54,171 nt of DNA, taken from assembly GCF_007692705.1 (NCBI RefSeq), contig NZ_REBN01000240.1:1-54171 (forward strand), written 5' to 3'. Shown in pieces: positions 42,540 through 52,737 of this stretch. The stretch's first letter is position 1. Every line of letters begins with the position of its first letter. A program made the position numbers and the translations under genes. A model generated the notes under the pieces. That model made no database searches, was not told the origin of the DNA, and was given only the letters and a program-made list of their open reading frames with translations. This DNA comes from Mongoliibacter sp. (GTDB taxonomy: Bacteria > Bacteroidota > Bacteroidia > Cytophagales > Cyclobacteriaceae).

Positions 42540-42568
42540 AAAAGAAGGTCTTAAAACCTTCTTTTTTT
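42540..42568. terminator. Bidirectional intrinsic terminator
   Basis: AAAAGAAGGT pairs with ACCTTCTTTT around a CTTAAA loop (42550-42555), with A/T runs on both sides. It serves the ROK gene and the convergent lipoprotein gene. Confidence 0.85.
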
Positions 42569-42572
42569 GTTT

Positions 42573-42965
42573 TTAGGGATCCAAAGTACTGATGGTAACC
42601 TCACTGACCCGGCTCATCGCATTTAATCTGAAAATTACTTTTATGGGATCAGATTTTAAATCTTCTGAATCACAGTCAGGGCTGGGTTCTACGTAGTAAA
42701 TAAAAAAGTTTTGACTTCTATCAGCCAATTCTACCCTGTCTGGTTTTCCAAACGTCTTTAGCAATGCTTGATTGTCTTTGCCGAGAAGTTCGTTTTTCAC
42801 CAACCTGAAGGCATCAATTTGAGGCTCTCTCAAACCCAAGCATCCATTTCTGTCTTTTTTCCAAGCTTCTAAATCCATGCCATCAAGATCTACTTTTAAT
42901 GAACATGCGCTTATTGAAATCATCAATAAAAGTGAAAGGATGTAAGTATTTAGATTTTTTGACAT
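42573..42965 (-). CDS. Small lipoprotein, possibly SmpA/BamE-like fold
   Basis: 130 residues. The lipoprotein signal ends SISAC21 followed by SLKVD. The segments KTFGKPDRVE, FFIYYVE and IKVIFRLNAMSRVSEV have the order of the SmpA/OmlA-like fold (helix, then strands), but this assignment is tentative. Cys42 and Cys98 could form a disulfide. It ends near the bidirectional terminator shared with the ROK gene. Confidence 0.75.
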   Translation of the reverse strand: MSKNLNTYILSLLLMISISACSLKVDLDGMDLEAWKKDRNGCLGLREPQIDAFRLVKNELLGKDNQALLKTFGKPDRVELADRSQNFFIYYVEPSPDCDSEDLKSDPIKVIFRLNAMSRVSEVTISTLDP

Positions 42966-43255
42966 GTATTAGGCTTGATAAATATTGTTTGATATTGGAT
43001 TTTCGTAAAAATAGGCTTGTACTTCATACGGAAAAAGAGTTTCTATCTATTTAATTTTACACTGTTCTGAAACTGAAATTAAATTTTTTGAATAATTTTT
43101 TTCTTGGATCATGATTTAAATATTTTTCCTAAACGTCAGACAGTTGGATATCAATCATAAGATAAACGCATTATTTAAAACCGAAATTGAGCTAAACAGT
43201 TTCAATTTTGTCTAAGCTTTAATCTTTATATTAGCACGCTAAAATATTATCACCT
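42966..43255. other. AT-rich intergenic region
   Basis: About 290 nt of AT-rich DNA between the divergent lipoprotein and membrane-protein genes. I see no ORF, RNA gene or clear promoter match in it; a short imperfect inverted repeat (AAATTGA ... TCAATTT) lies around 43183-43208. Confidence 0.4.
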
Positions 43256-43750
43256 ATGTATTATCGATTCGGAAAAGTATTCCACTTCTTATCTATCATG
43301 TTTTTCATATTGGTTTTCATTTATATCTACTCTTCGGTACCAGAAACAGTAGCCTATGAAATAGATGACCAAGGAATCATGGTCAAAGGATTCAGTAGAA
43401 ATTCATTCTTTTATGTCGGGATTGTGATTTTTGCTGTCTTGAATATTTCATTGGCTTTACCGGCCAAGATGATAGAAAAACAAAGTACAGCAAATTTGAA
43501 AAGGTTATTCCCAATTGGAGATAAGTTTCGGGATTACATGTTGACTTGGATTTTTAGCTTTATAGGGATCGTAAATGTCTCCTTATGTATTTTGACGCTT
43601 TTTGTCCATAGCATCAATAACCAAAATGAAATAAGCAGTAGCTCATTTAGTGGATTCTTTTATATGGTACCAATACTTTTTGTGACTTGGATTGTCGCAT
43701 TGTTTTGGATTTTATCTCAAAAATTCAAAACATTACAACATGGAACTTAA
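43256..43750 (+). CDS. Hypothetical membrane protein
   Basis: 164 residues with four predicted membrane helices (about 9-27, 50-68, 93-117 and 133-153) separated by short loops. No recognised family. It lies upstream of parE by 180 nt; no terminator is seen between them, but a functional link is not apparent. Confidence 0.8.
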   Translation: MYYRFGKVFHFLSIMFFILVFIYIYSSVPETVAYEIDDQGIMVKGFSRNSFFYVGIVIFAVLNISLALPAKMIEKQSTANLKRLFPIGDKFRDYMLTWIFSFIGIVNVSLCILTLFVHSINNQNEISSSSFSGFFYMVPILFVTWIVALFWILSQKFKTLQHGT

Positions 43751-43930
43751 GAGACATATGCATATCTGCTATTTTGCCTCATGATACATTACCTATCAAT
43801 TTTAATTTGATAAGATATTTATGGATATTCGCCTTTACCGGTATGAGTAACTCATCTTTTCTACAACTGTAATAAAAGATTAACTCCATAAAATTACAAA
43901 GCTTTAAAAATATTACCCATAGGAATAAAA

Positions 43931-45838
43931 ATGGCTGAAAACGTACAATACACAGAAGATAGTATTAAGTCCTTGGATTGGAGAGAACATATCAGGCTCA
44001 GGCCTGGGATGTATATCGGTAAACTAGGTGACGGAAGTGCGCAAGATGATGGAATTTATGTATTGGTCAAGGAAGTATTGGATAACAGTATTGACGAACA
44101 CATGATGGGTTATGGCAGAACCATAGATATCAAGATTTCTGAACACAGGGTTGAAATCAGAGATTATGGACGAGGAATCCCTCTGGGAAAAGTGATCGAT
44201 TGTGTTTCCAAGATCAATACTGGTGGTAAATATGATTCAGGAGCATTCCAAAAATCCGTAGGTCTAAATGGTGTGGGTACTAAAGCGGTCAATGCCTTGT
44301 CCGATTACTTTAAAGTACAGTCATATAGAGATGGTGAAACCAAAGTGGCGGAATTTGAAAAGGGTATTCTTAAAGATGAACGAAAAATAGAAAAGACCTC
44401 AGACAGGAATGGAACTAAAGTAATTTTTACCCCTGATGCCTCAGTATTTAAAAACTATCATTTTATCCCAGAGTACCTGGAAAATCAGATTTGGAATTAT
44501 GCCTTTCTTAACGCGGGCCTCACAATAAATTATAATGGCAAAAAATTCTTTTCTGAAAGAGGGCTCTATGACCTTTTGATGAGAAGAGTTGACGAAGATT
44601 CAATCAGGTATCCAATCATTCACCTTAAGGGTAACGATATAGAAATGGCAATTACTCATTCCAACCAATATGGAGAAGAGTATTATTCATTTGTCAATGG
44701 CCAGTTTACTACTCAGGGAGGTACTCATTTAGCAGCTTTCAGAGAAGCCTTGGTCAAATCTGTCCGGGAATTCTATAAAAAAGATTATGATGCCTCAGAT
44801 ATTAGACAGAGTATAGTGGGAGCCATAGCCATAAGGGTTCAGGAACCCGTATTTGAATCCCAGACCAAAACCAAATTGGGATCCCAATCCGTTGGTCCTG
44901 ATGGACCAACATTAAGGACTTTTGTTAATGATTTTGTCAAAACAGAGTTGGATAATTACCTTCATAAAAACCCAATAGTAGCAGATGCTTTACTTAAGCG
45001 CATTTTGCAATCAGAGCGGGAGAGAAAAGAAATATCAGGCATTAAAAAACTTGCCAATGAACGGGCTAAAAAAGCCAATCTACACAATAAAAAGCTAAGA
45101 GATTGCAGGGTTCATTATGACGACCCCAAAGCAGATGAGGAGAAAAAGAACAATACCATGCTGTTCATAACTGAAGGAGACTCTGCATCTGGATCTATTA
45201 CCAAATCGCGCGATGTACAGACTCAGGCAGTTTTTTCCCTAAGAGGTAAACCTCTTAACTGTTATGGAATGACCAAAAAGGTGGTGTATGAGAACGAGGA
45301 ATTCAATTTACTTCAGCATGCCCTCAATATTGAAGATGGTATAGAAGGTCTTCGTTTTCGTAAAATTGTCATTGCTACCGATGCTGATGTAGATGGTATG
45401 CACATCCGTTTGCTGATCATGACATACTTCCTCCAATTTTTCCCTGACTTAGTAAAAAACGGACATCTGTTCATCTTGGATACACCATTATTTAGAGTAA
45501 GAAATAAAAAGGAAACCCTCTATTGCTACACCGACGAAGAAAGGCAAAGGGCAATTCACAAACTTGGGAAGTCCGCTGAAATTACCCGTTTCAAAGGTTT
45601 GGGTGAGATTTCACCAGACGAATTCGGTAATTTTATTGGAGAGGATATTCGCTTGGACCCTATTATTCTCAATAAGGATACAAAAGTGGCCGATCTACTT
45701 GGGTTTTACATGGGAAAAAATACACCAAATAGACAGACCTTTATCATAGATAATCTTAAAATTGAAAAGGATTATGCATTCGACGACCCAGCCAAAAATC
45801 CGGTCGAAGAAGAAAATGAGGAAAGTGAAGCAGCATAA
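43931..45838 (+). CDS. parE: DNA topoisomerase IV subunit B
   Basis: 635 residues. The GHKL ATPase domain shows [26 protein letters not shown] and [13 protein letters not shown]. The transducer has the [10 protein letters not shown] segment. The Toprim domain carries EGDSASGS and [10 protein letters not shown] with the metal-binding acidic residues. The length is that of ParE (about 630), and it sits immediately before parC, so this is topoisomerase IV and not gyrase. It decatenates chromosomes, using ATP, with ParC. Confidence 0.96.
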   Translation: MAENVQYTEDSIKSLDWREHIRLRPGMYIGKLGDGSAQDDGIYVLVKEVLDNSIDEHMMGYGRTIDIKISEHRVEIRDYGRGIPLGKVIDCVSKINTGGKYDSGAFQKSVGLNGVGTKAVNALSDYFKVQSYRDGETKVAEFEKGILKDERKIEKTSDRNGTKVIFTPDASVFKNYHFIPEYLENQIWNYAFLNAGLTINYNGKKFFSERGLYDLLMRRVDEDSIRYPIIHLKGNDIEMAITHSNQYGEEYYSFVNGQFTTQGGTHLAAFREALVKSVREFYKKDYDASDIRQSIVGAIAIRVQEPVFESQTKTKLGSQSVGPDGPTLRTFVNDFVKTELDNYLHKNPIVADALLKRILQSERERKEISGIKKLANERAKKANLHNKKLRDCRVHYDDPKADEEKKNNTMLFITEGDSASGSITKSRDVQTQAVFSLRGKPLNCYGMTKKVVYENEEFNLLQHALNIEDGIEGLRFRKIVIATDADVDGMHIRLLIMTYFLQFFPDLVKNGHLFILDTPLFRVRNKKETLYCYTDEERQRAIHKLGKSAEITRFKGLGEISPDEFGNFIGEDIRLDPIILNKDTKVADLLGFYMGKNTPNRQTFIIDNLKIEKDYAFDDPAKNPVEEENEESEAA

Positions 45839-45936
45839 AACCGTTCCTTAATAGTAAAAAAAGAGTAACCCTTAGCGTATTTCATCTTCCGTGAAATGCC
45901 AACATCATTTTTATAAATCTAGAAACATAAGTTTGA

Positions 45937-48570
45937 ATGAGCGATAGTACAAACAATCCTGAAAAGGACGAAAGCTTACACGAGTCGATTCCCGTTACAG
46001 GGATGTACAAAGATTGGTTCTTGGATTACGCTTCTTATGTGATTTTAGAACGAGCAGTTCCAGCGATTGAAGATGGACTTAAGCCCGTTCAGCGTCGCAT
46101 CCTTCACGCCATGAAAGAAATGGATGATGGAAGGTTCAACAAGGTGGCTAATATCATTGGGCAATCAATGCAATATCACCCACATGGAGATGCCTCTATA
46201 GGTGATGCAATTGTCAACCTGGGTCAAAAAGACTTATTGATAGAAACGCAGGGCAATTGGGGGGATATCCGGACAGGGGACTCTGCAGCGGCTGCAAGGT
46301 ATATTGAGGCGCGCTTGTCAAAATTCGCCTTAGAAGTAGTTTTCAATGCTCAGACCACAGAGTGGCAGCTTTCTTATGATGGTAGAAAAAGAGAACCCAT
46401 TACCTTGCCTGTGAAGTTTCCTTTGCTTTTGGCTCAAGGCGTAGAGGGTATAGCTGTAGGTCTATCAACCAAGATTTTACCTCACAATTTTTGTGAATTG
46501 ATAGCTGGATCCATCGCTATTTTGAATGGGGAAAAGACCAATGTACTTCCTGATTTTCCAACTGGAGGACTGGCAGATTTTTCAGAATACAATGAAGGAC
46601 TCAGGGGAAGCAGGGTAAAAGTCAGAGCAAGAATAGAAGAAGAAGACAGCAAAACACTTCTTGTCAAGGATATTCCTTTCGGAACTACGACAAATTCAAT
46701 TATCGACTCTATCATTAAAGCAAATGATAAAGGAAAAATCAAAATCAAGAAGGTAGTTGACAATACTGCCAAAGATGTAGAAATACAAATTCAATTGGCT
46801 CCGGGACAATCTCCTGATATGACAATTGATGCTCTTTATGCCTTTACGGATTGTGAAGTCAGCATCTCTCCCAATGCTTGTGTTATCATTAAAGATAAGC
46901 CTGTATTCTTAACGGTCAATGAGATATTAGAATACAATACCAAGCAAACAAGGGCCTTGCTTAAACGTGAATTGGAGATCCGGAAGGCAGAGTTGATGGA
47001 GAAATTGCTTTTCTCCTCTTTGGAAAAAATATTCATTGAAAATAGGATATATCGTGATATAGAGGAATGTACTACTTGGGAATCTGTAATTGAAACAATT
47101 GATAGGGGATTGGACCCTTTTAAACCTGAGTTTTATAGAGAAATTACTACTGAGGACATCGTAAGACTTACAGAAATCAAAATCAAGCGTATTTCCAAAT
47201 TTGATACCTTCAAGGCTGATGAACTGATGCGGAAGCTTCAGGAAGAATTGAAAGAGGTCAATTATAATCTTAAGCACCTTACAGAATATGCCATTAAATA
47301 TTATGAGAACCTACTGACAAAATATGGTAAGGGCAGGGAGAGGAAAACAGAAATACGTGCTTTTGACACCATTGAAGCTACAGTAGTGGCAGCAAACAAT
47401 GCCAAGCTCTATGTAAATAGGGTAGATGGATTTGTAGGATATGGCCTGAAGAAAGATGAGTTTGTCTGTGATTGCTCAGACCTTGATGATATTATCGTCA
47501 TCAGAAGAGATGGGAAATGTGTAGTTACCAGAATTCAGGAAAAGGGATTTGTGGGAAAAGACATTCTGCATGTAGCTGTTTTTAGAAAAGGTGATGAACG
47601 TATGGTCTACAACCTCATTTATCTTGATGGTGGAACAGGAAGAGCTATGGTCAAACGATTCCAGGTACTTGCTGTCACTAGGGATAGGGAATATGAATTA
47701 ACAAAGGGATCAAAAGGGTCTAAGGTAATGTACCTGACAGCGAATGCAAATGGAGAAGCTGAGACTGTGACTGTATACTTGACCCAAGGTGCAAAAGCTA
47801 GAGTGAAGGTCTTTGATTTTGATTTTGCTTCGATAGAAATAAAGGGAAGAGGTGCAGGAGGAAATATCCTTACCAAGTATCCTGTCAGGAAAATTCAACT
47901 TAAAATGGAAGGAGTGTCCACACTTGGAGGACTTGACATATACTATGATTCAGTCATAGGCAGACTCAATACTGATGAAAGAGGAAAATTGATCGGTAAT
48001 TTTCTGGGTGATGATAAAATAATTGTCTTTTACAAAAATGGAGAATATGAACTTACTTCCTTTGAATTGACCAATAGATACGATGGAAACAATGTTTCTC
48101 TGATCGAAAAATTTGATCCCCAAAAAGTGATTTCTGTCATTTACTATGATGGTGCCACCAAAACCCATTTTGTGAAGCGCTTTTTGATAGAGACATCAAC
48201 GATGAACAAGAAGTTTAATGTGATTTCTGATCACAAAAACTCTGTTTTGAAAGTTGTTTCGACTGAAAAGCAACCTCAGGTAAAAGCCCTTTTAAAGAAA
48301 GGAAAAGAGGAAGAAGAACAGGAGTACGATCTTGATATGCTTATCGACGTCAAAGGCTGGAAAGCCATTGGCAATAAGCTTTCATCTCATGAAGTGGTAT
48401 CATTGACTTTGATCGATGATAAACCTAAAGAAGATGTCAAAACATCAGATAAAGACCCTAAGAATACTTCAGATAAGTCTGAAGATGATGAAAACCTGGA
48501 AATTGGCTCTACAGTTGAATTGAAAGTCAAAAAGGAAGAAGAAGATAAGGATCAGTTGGGATTGTTTTGA
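45937..48570 (+). CDS. parC: DNA topoisomerase IV subunit A
   Basis: 877 residues. The winged-helix breakage domain has VQRRILHAM, HPHGDASIGDA and the catalytic Tyr122 in ARYIEARLS that forms the phosphotyrosine with DNA. A C-terminal beta-pinwheel domain (about 490-810) is followed by an acidic/Lys tail (about 820-877) typical of Bacteroidota ParC. It follows parE by 98 nt on the same strand and forms the ParC2ParE2 enzyme. Confidence 0.96.
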   Translation: MSDSTNNPEKDESLHESIPVTGMYKDWFLDYASYVILERAVPAIEDGLKPVQRRILHAMKEMDDGRFNKVANIIGQSMQYHPHGDASIGDAIVNLGQKDLLIETQGNWGDIRTGDSAAAARYIEARLSKFALEVVFNAQTTEWQLSYDGRKREPITLPVKFPLLLAQGVEGIAVGLSTKILPHNFCELIAGSIAILNGEKTNVLPDFPTGGLADFSEYNEGLRGSRVKVRARIEEEDSKTLLVKDIPFGTTTNSIIDSIIKANDKGKIKIKKVVDNTAKDVEIQIQLAPGQSPDMTIDALYAFTDCEVSISPNACVIIKDKPVFLTVNEILEYNTKQTRALLKRELEIRKAELMEKLLFSSLEKIFIENRIYRDIEECTTWESVIETIDRGLDPFKPEFYREITTEDIVRLTEIKIKRISKFDTFKADELMRKLQEELKEVNYNLKHLTEYAIKYYENLLTKYGKGRERKTEIRAFDTIEATVVAANNAKLYVNRVDGFVGYGLKKDEFVCDCSDLDDIIVIRRDGKCVVTRIQEKGFVGKDILHVAVFRKGDERMVYNLIYLDGGTGRAMVKRFQVLAVTRDREYELTKGSKGSKVMYLTANANGEAETVTVYLTQGAKARVKVFDFDFASIEIKGRGAGGNILTKYPVRKIQLKMEGVSTLGGLDIYYDSVIGRLNTDERGKLIGNFLGDDKIIVFYKNGEYELTSFELTNRYDGNNVSLIEKFDPQKVISVIYYDGATKTHFVKRFLIETSTMNKKFNVISDHKNSVLKVVSTEKQPQVKALLKKGKEEEEQEYDLDMLIDVKGWKAIGNKLSSHEVVSLTLIDDKPKEDVKTSDKDPKNTSDKSEDDENLEIGSTVELKVKKEEEDKDQLGLF

Positions 48571-48768
48571 AAGAGAGAAGTAATAGACAAGAGAGAAACA
48601 CTACAATAATCTGTACAATCAAAAATTGGTTGAATCTCAAATAACCCCATTGAAATCCCAGTTTTAGGCATTTAATCAATTCGGCTTACACAACCTTGAA
48701 AAGGTTTAACGTGAAATTGGTTGTAAACAAATTAAGAGTATGACAAAGGAGATTTTTGATTGGTCTTA

Positions 48769-49209
48769 TCAACTATCATGTTTCATCTTATAAATGCCCT
48801 TTAGGTATAAGTAGCCAAATCCAAGACAAATTATCGAACTAATAACCATAAAGGTCATTTTAGCTTGGAGTTCATTTAAATAGGGGTGATCCATCATTAT
48901 TACCATAGGTACTCCCAAAAGTCCACGCAAGAAAAACACAATACAAATAGCAATCAATACAGGTTTCATCAAAGGGAGCTTAGGAATTAATCCTGCTCCG
49001 GAAAATGCATAAAGTGCCCAAACGGCTAAAATAAAAGAGATGAATAAAGTAACTAAGATCGGTTCGGACATTCCCATCTCGGCTTGCTGAGCCATTCCTT
49101 CTCCTGCACCAAAAAACCGGTACCAATCAGGACCTCCTATAACAATCCCTACGTGCATGAATGATACAATGCTGGTCAGACTGCCTGCCCAAAAAAGATA
49201 ATTATTCAT
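48769..49209 (-). CDS. Hypothetical four-helix membrane protein
   Basis: 146 residues with four predicted membrane helices (about 5-25, 47-70, 80-102 and 115-138) and an N-terminal segment MHVGIVIGGPDWYRFFGAGE with conserved-looking Gly, Trp and Tyr residues between helices 1 and 2. No family is recognised with confidence. It lies downstream of the S15-like hydrolase gene, separated by a terminator, so it is probably a separate transcript. Confidence 0.8.
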   Translation of the reverse strand: MNNYLFWAGSLTSIVSFMHVGIVIGGPDWYRFFGAGEGMAQQAEMGMSEPILVTLFISFILAVWALYAFSGAGLIPKLPLMKPVLIAICIVFFLRGLLGVPMVIMMDHPYLNELQAKMTFMVISSIICLGFGYLYLKGIYKMKHDS

Positions 49210-49230
49210 AAAAGAAAATATTTAAGAAAA

Positions 49231-49260
49231 ATAGCCCTCAGAAATTAAACTGAGGGCTAT
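49231..49260 (-). terminator. Intrinsic terminator of the CocE/S15-type hydrolase gene
   Basis: ATAGCCCTCAG pairs perfectly with CTGAGGGCTAT around an 8-nt loop at 49242-49249, followed on the minus strand by TTTTTC. Confidence 0.9.
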
Positions 49261-49264
49261 ATTT

Positions 49265-51145
49265 TTATTTCCGGATAACCGGAATTTTGATTTGACTTGG
49301 ATATTTATTGGAATGGTGGATAGTATTGGTTGCTACTACACCTTCAGTTTCATCATAGTTATTTCCACCTGTATTGAGGTTCCTGTCAAACCTCGGGAAA
49401 TTTGAACTAGAAATTTCTATACGGATGCTATGTCCCTCCTTAAAAAAATTTGAAGTTGACATTGGAGTCATGTTTACCTCATAGACTTTACCGCTCTCCA
49501 TGAATACCTCTTTTTCGTACCCATCTCTGTAGCGTACCCTTTGAATGGTTTCGTCTAAATTATAGGCTTTTCCATCAGGATATACATCAATGATTTTGAT
49601 GGTCAAATCTGTGTCTTTTACATCCGAGGATAGGTAAAGTTTAGCCTCAATAAATCCACTTACCTCAATACCTTCTTGCAATGGTTCTGAAGTGTAAACC
49701 AGGATGTCTTCCCGCATTTCCATTTCCTGTTGATCAAAAGCACCTCCTTGGACAGAATTTCCTGCGCAGCAAACATTACCACCATAAGAGGTGACCGGAT
49801 CCATTGGGTCGTATTTAAATGAGTCAGGATTATCTCTTCCAGCTTTTTTATTTCCCAAAGCACCATCACCCATCCTGCTATTTGCATTTCCTTTGCTATT
49901 CAGGTAATAGGTTTCCATTTTTGCCTCTTTTGGAGGCCAGGTATCAGAGGTTTGCCATTCATTAGACCCCATGGTAAAATAGGTGACTTTAGGCATGTCA
50001 AGAATTGCATTTTGATCACCTTTAAGCCAATAATCAAACCATTTAAATGTAATACCGGGATCTGGTAACCGTGCATCACCCATGCTTCTTTCCCCGACAA
50101 TAGTGTTTTCTGTAGCCCTTAAAAATGCACAGTGAAGGGTAGGAGCGATGATCAGAAATTGATTTTCCTTTGTGTTTTCATTTTTAGCGGTTTCCCTGAT
50201 ATGGTTGTACATGGCTAAGTTGGGACTTGTAGCTACATCATACCAGGAGACAAACCAGAAGGCAGGTTTTTCAAAATCCATATCATCATGAAAAAGTCCA
50301 CCTTCATACCATTTTGGATCATTTGGTTTTCTTGTAATCATCTCCTCATAGATTCCTTTGGGGCCATTTACATTTCTGATAATATCCTTTACAGGTAAAT
50401 GTTTGAATGACTCAGACCAATCCACTCTAGGATATCTAGGGGCCATATCATAAAATCGCTGAAGTCGAAGCAGGTCTTCCTGAGCTATTCCATCAGGTAA
50501 TTTTGGAGCCATTGGGTCGTGTTGGGTTCCGTATAACCAAGAAGTAAACAACATCTGACCTGCACCACCTCTATACCAGTTTCCTTGCTCATAATAATCA
50601 CCAATCCTGCCTACACCTGCCCCAAATCCTTGTGGTACCAATGCAGTGTGGGCTGGATGATCTAGAGAAGCTACCGCCATTTGCCATTCTGCCGTTGAAG
50701 AACAACCAATAGTACCAATTTTCCCATTACTCCAATTTTGATTGGACATCCAATCAAAAGCATCGTATCCATCGGTCAACGGAACGCCTAAAATATCCCA
50801 ATCTCCTTCAGAAAAAAATCTTCCTCTTTCATTTTGGATGACATAAGCATATCCTCTTTTCACATACTCCAGTGCCGTTTCCATATGCCTTGTTGCCAGC
50901 TCTCCATTACTATATGAATTGAACTGATAGGGTGTTCTTGAAAAAACTATAGGGACTGGATCTTCAGTTTTTGGTCTATAAATATCAGTGGCCAGGCGTA
51001 CACCGTCACGCATTGGCATCATCACCTTTTGGTCTACAACCGCCACTTCATGCAGTTGGTCCAGGATACTTTTTTCCTGGGCAAATGACAATCCGTAAAG
51101 AAGGCATGTAAAGATGAGTATAAGAGAAAATCGTTTTTGGGTCAT
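49265..51145 (-). CDS. CocE/NonD family hydrolase (S15-like)
   Basis: 626 residues. A signal peptide (about 1-22, cleaved after SFAQ) is followed by an alpha/beta-hydrolase domain with nucleophile Ser149 in [13 protein letters not shown] (the family's GxSYxG, with Ser for Tyr), [13 protein letters not shown] near 46-58 and ERGRFFSEG, then a C-terminal jelly-roll of the X-Pro dipeptidyl-peptidase C type (from about 440). Members are acyl-peptide or ester hydrolases, such as cocaine esterase and glutaryl-7-ACA acylase. The natural substrate is unknown. Confidence 0.92.
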   Translation of the reverse strand: MTQKRFSLILIFTCLLYGLSFAQEKSILDQLHEVAVVDQKVMMPMRDGVRLATDIYRPKTEDPVPIVFSRTPYQFNSYSNGELATRHMETALEYVKRGYAYVIQNERGRFFSEGDWDILGVPLTDGYDAFDWMSNQNWSNGKIGTIGCSSTAEWQMAVASLDHPAHTALVPQGFGAGVGRIGDYYEQGNWYRGGAGQMLFTSWLYGTQHDPMAPKLPDGIAQEDLLRLQRFYDMAPRYPRVDWSESFKHLPVKDIIRNVNGPKGIYEEMITRKPNDPKWYEGGLFHDDMDFEKPAFWFVSWYDVATSPNLAMYNHIRETAKNENTKENQFLIIAPTLHCAFLRATENTIVGERSMGDARLPDPGITFKWFDYWLKGDQNAILDMPKVTYFTMGSNEWQTSDTWPPKEAKMETYYLNSKGNANSRMGDGALGNKKAGRDNPDSFKYDPMDPVTSYGGNVCCAGNSVQGGAFDQQEMEMREDILVYTSEPLQEGIEVSGFIEAKLYLSSDVKDTDLTIKIIDVYPDGKAYNLDETIQRVRYRDGYEKEVFMESGKVYEVNMTPMSTSNFFKEGHSIRIEISSSNFPRFDRNLNTGGNNYDETEGVVATNTIHHSNKYPSQIKIPVIRK

Positions 51146-51201
51146 TTTTCTGTTTGTCTTTAGTGAACTATGAAAGTAAATAATTAATCTCTAAGAAATA
51201 A

Positions 51202-51239
51202 AAAAACACCCATTTCTTAAATATGAACAGGGTGTTTTT
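51202..51239 (-). terminator. Intrinsic terminator of the 51295 gene
   Basis: AAAAACACCC (51202-51211) pairs with GGGTGTTTTT (51230-51239) around an 18-nt loop; on the minus strand the stem ends in a T-rich run. Confidence 0.8.
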
Positions 51240-51294
51240 ATATAATTAGCAGAAAATGAAACCTGATTGGTAAGTATATTTTTAAATTAAAACA

Positions 51295-51906
51295 TCAATT
51301 GTTTTTAAAATTGAACGTGTTTTTCAGTTTATCTCCAAAAGTATCATTGTTCTTTTTTCTCTTGGCACGAGCTCTCTTTCTCTTTCTTTTCTTTTGTTCC
51401 TTACTTTTTACCAATACAGTCCTTGCAGAAATCCCAACTTGCCCCCTAAAAAATTCTTCCCTGCCTGATAAGTTTACGTTTGGCTTATAATCGAGAGAGA
51501 TAACAGTGTTAAGCACTGTCATTTCTATACCTGCTATCAGATCAACACCGGTAGTAGGGTTGCCATAAGTGTGTATGATTTGCATGGATTCGGGATCTTT
51601 TATTTTACTTTCTTCCCATCCAGATGAAATCCCAGCCCCATAATAATAATTAAACCTTTTGGAGATAATTGGCTTATGGCGTTGCGCCAGAAGGTGAAAA
51701 GTAGTATTTCTGGAAAAATCAGATTGTACAATGCCTTCTAAAGTTACATTTTTCAATACTCTTTGTTGGGCTGAAAGACCAAAAGTTCGACTATAGTCAT
51801 TACTACCCATTCTTAATCCTACTGCTGTTCCATATCGTTGCGCTTCTGCCTGCTGATGGAAGCCTAATAAGAATAGAATGGAGATAAATAAGAGGCACTT
51901 TTGCAT
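51295..51906 (-). CDS. Hypothetical outer-membrane protein with basic C-terminal tail
   Basis: 203 residues. A signal peptide (1-22, cleaved after AEAQ) is followed by a roughly 145-residue beta-rich segment with alternating hydrophobics (e.g. YGTAVGLRMGSNDYSRTFGL) as in small beta-barrels, then a very basic tail: 14 of 20 residues are Lys or Arg at 167-186. The tail is followed by a short amphipathic end. No family is recognised. The tail may face the periplasm and contact anionic partners (inference). Confidence 0.75.
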   Translation of the reverse strand: MQKCLLFISILFLLGFHQQAEAQRYGTAVGLRMGSNDYSRTFGLSAQQRVLKNVTLEGIVQSDFSRNTTFHLLAQRHKPIISKRFNYYYGAGISSGWEESKIKDPESMQIIHTYGNPTTGVDLIAGIEMTVLNTVISLDYKPNVNLSGREEFFRGQVGISARTVLVKSKEQKKRKRKRARAKRKKNNDTFGDKLKNTFNFKNN

Positions 51907-51960
51907 AATAATCAGGTTTTCAGGCCTATTACACTAAAATCGTTCCAATTAAAAGATCTT

Positions 51961-52677
51961 TCACCAATCTTCATCTTCTTTTTCGTCAATTATGCTTAAA
52001 TCGTTAAATATCAGCTTTTTAAAAGTTTCATTGTAGTCTTCAGATAAAAGCTCAAATTCAGATTTATTTAGAAATTCATTCACTTTGAGTAATGCTTCAA
52101 ACGTAGGGGATTTGGTATGGATTGGGATTTTAAAAATCCTATCATCATTTTTCAGGAAAGGTGTTTCTTCTTTTCCACCATAAAAATAAGGAATGAGTGT
52201 AGTGGCACAACTTAGCCCAATGGAATCTATACGATACTCATTAAAATAGCTATTTAACCTGGAGTTAATTTGATCGAAAAATTCTAAAGTTTCTGCCAAA
52301 CGAACTCTTGATCCTGCTCTGGATTTGCCTTTAGTTTTAAGGTGCTTTATTTGACTCTTACCTTGTTTTTTTCGGACCATGTAAGCTCGAAAAACTTTAT
52401 GGTCTAATAATTCTCCATTTTCAAAAAATCCAACTGCTGCCTGCCCCGAACGAATTAGTATCAAAACGTAGTTTATAAAATCAGTTTCACGTAATTTTTC
52501 GTTTTCTTCATCGAAATCCAAACCCAAGGAAAAACGTAAACTTGCAATACTTTCTTCTTTGTGATTTTTAAAAATTATTTTCCTTTTTTTTGGTTTTTTT
52601 TCAATCTGTAAATCACTGTTAAAAAGAAGGTTAAAAGATTGAATTGTTTTTTCAGTGTCTAAAAGTACATTTTTCAT
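51961..52677 (-). CDS. VLRF1-type release-factor-like peptidyl-tRNA hydrolase (bacterial Vms1/ANKZF1 relative)
   Basis: 238 residues. Residues about 64-165 match the VLRF1 domain (eRF1-like fold of Vms1/ANKZF1): RSGQAAVGFFENGELLDHK, then RKKQGKSQ (102-109), where Vms1 has GGSQ with its catalytic Gln, and the conserved GKSRAGSRVRLAE. Gln109 is therefore the likely catalytic residue. In eukaryotes this domain releases nascent chains from stalled large subunits. A bacterial Bacteroidota-type VLRF1 family is known from comparative genomics, but its function is not established. No Zn finger or ankyrin repeats are present. It is divergent from the 52738 HEAT-repeat gene. Confidence 0.8.
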   Translation of the reverse strand: MKNVLLDTEKTIQSFNLLFNSDLQIEKKPKKRKIIFKNHKEESIASLRFSLGLDFDEENEKLRETDFINYVLILIRSGQAAVGFFENGELLDHKVFRAYMVRKKQGKSQIKHLKTKGKSRAGSRVRLAETLEFFDQINSRLNSYFNEYRIDSIGLSCATTLIPYFYGGKEETPFLKNDDRIFKIPIHTKSPTFEALLKVNEFLNKSEFELLSEDYNETFKKLIFNDLSIIDEKEDEDW

Positions 52678-52737
52678 GGTGTAAAATTTAAAGATTGACC
52701 CATACTGGTCTCATTTTTGTTCCAAAGATTTTATTCT

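Noticed and set aside
43843-43855. Perfect palindrome ATGAGTAACTCAT before parE
   Set aside because: Single occurrence, no promoter element next to it; within chance expectation for this AT-rich region.
43687-43872. ORF overlapping the end of the 43256 membrane-protein gene
   Set aside because: It is in another frame of a real gene for much of its length and has no conserved feature.
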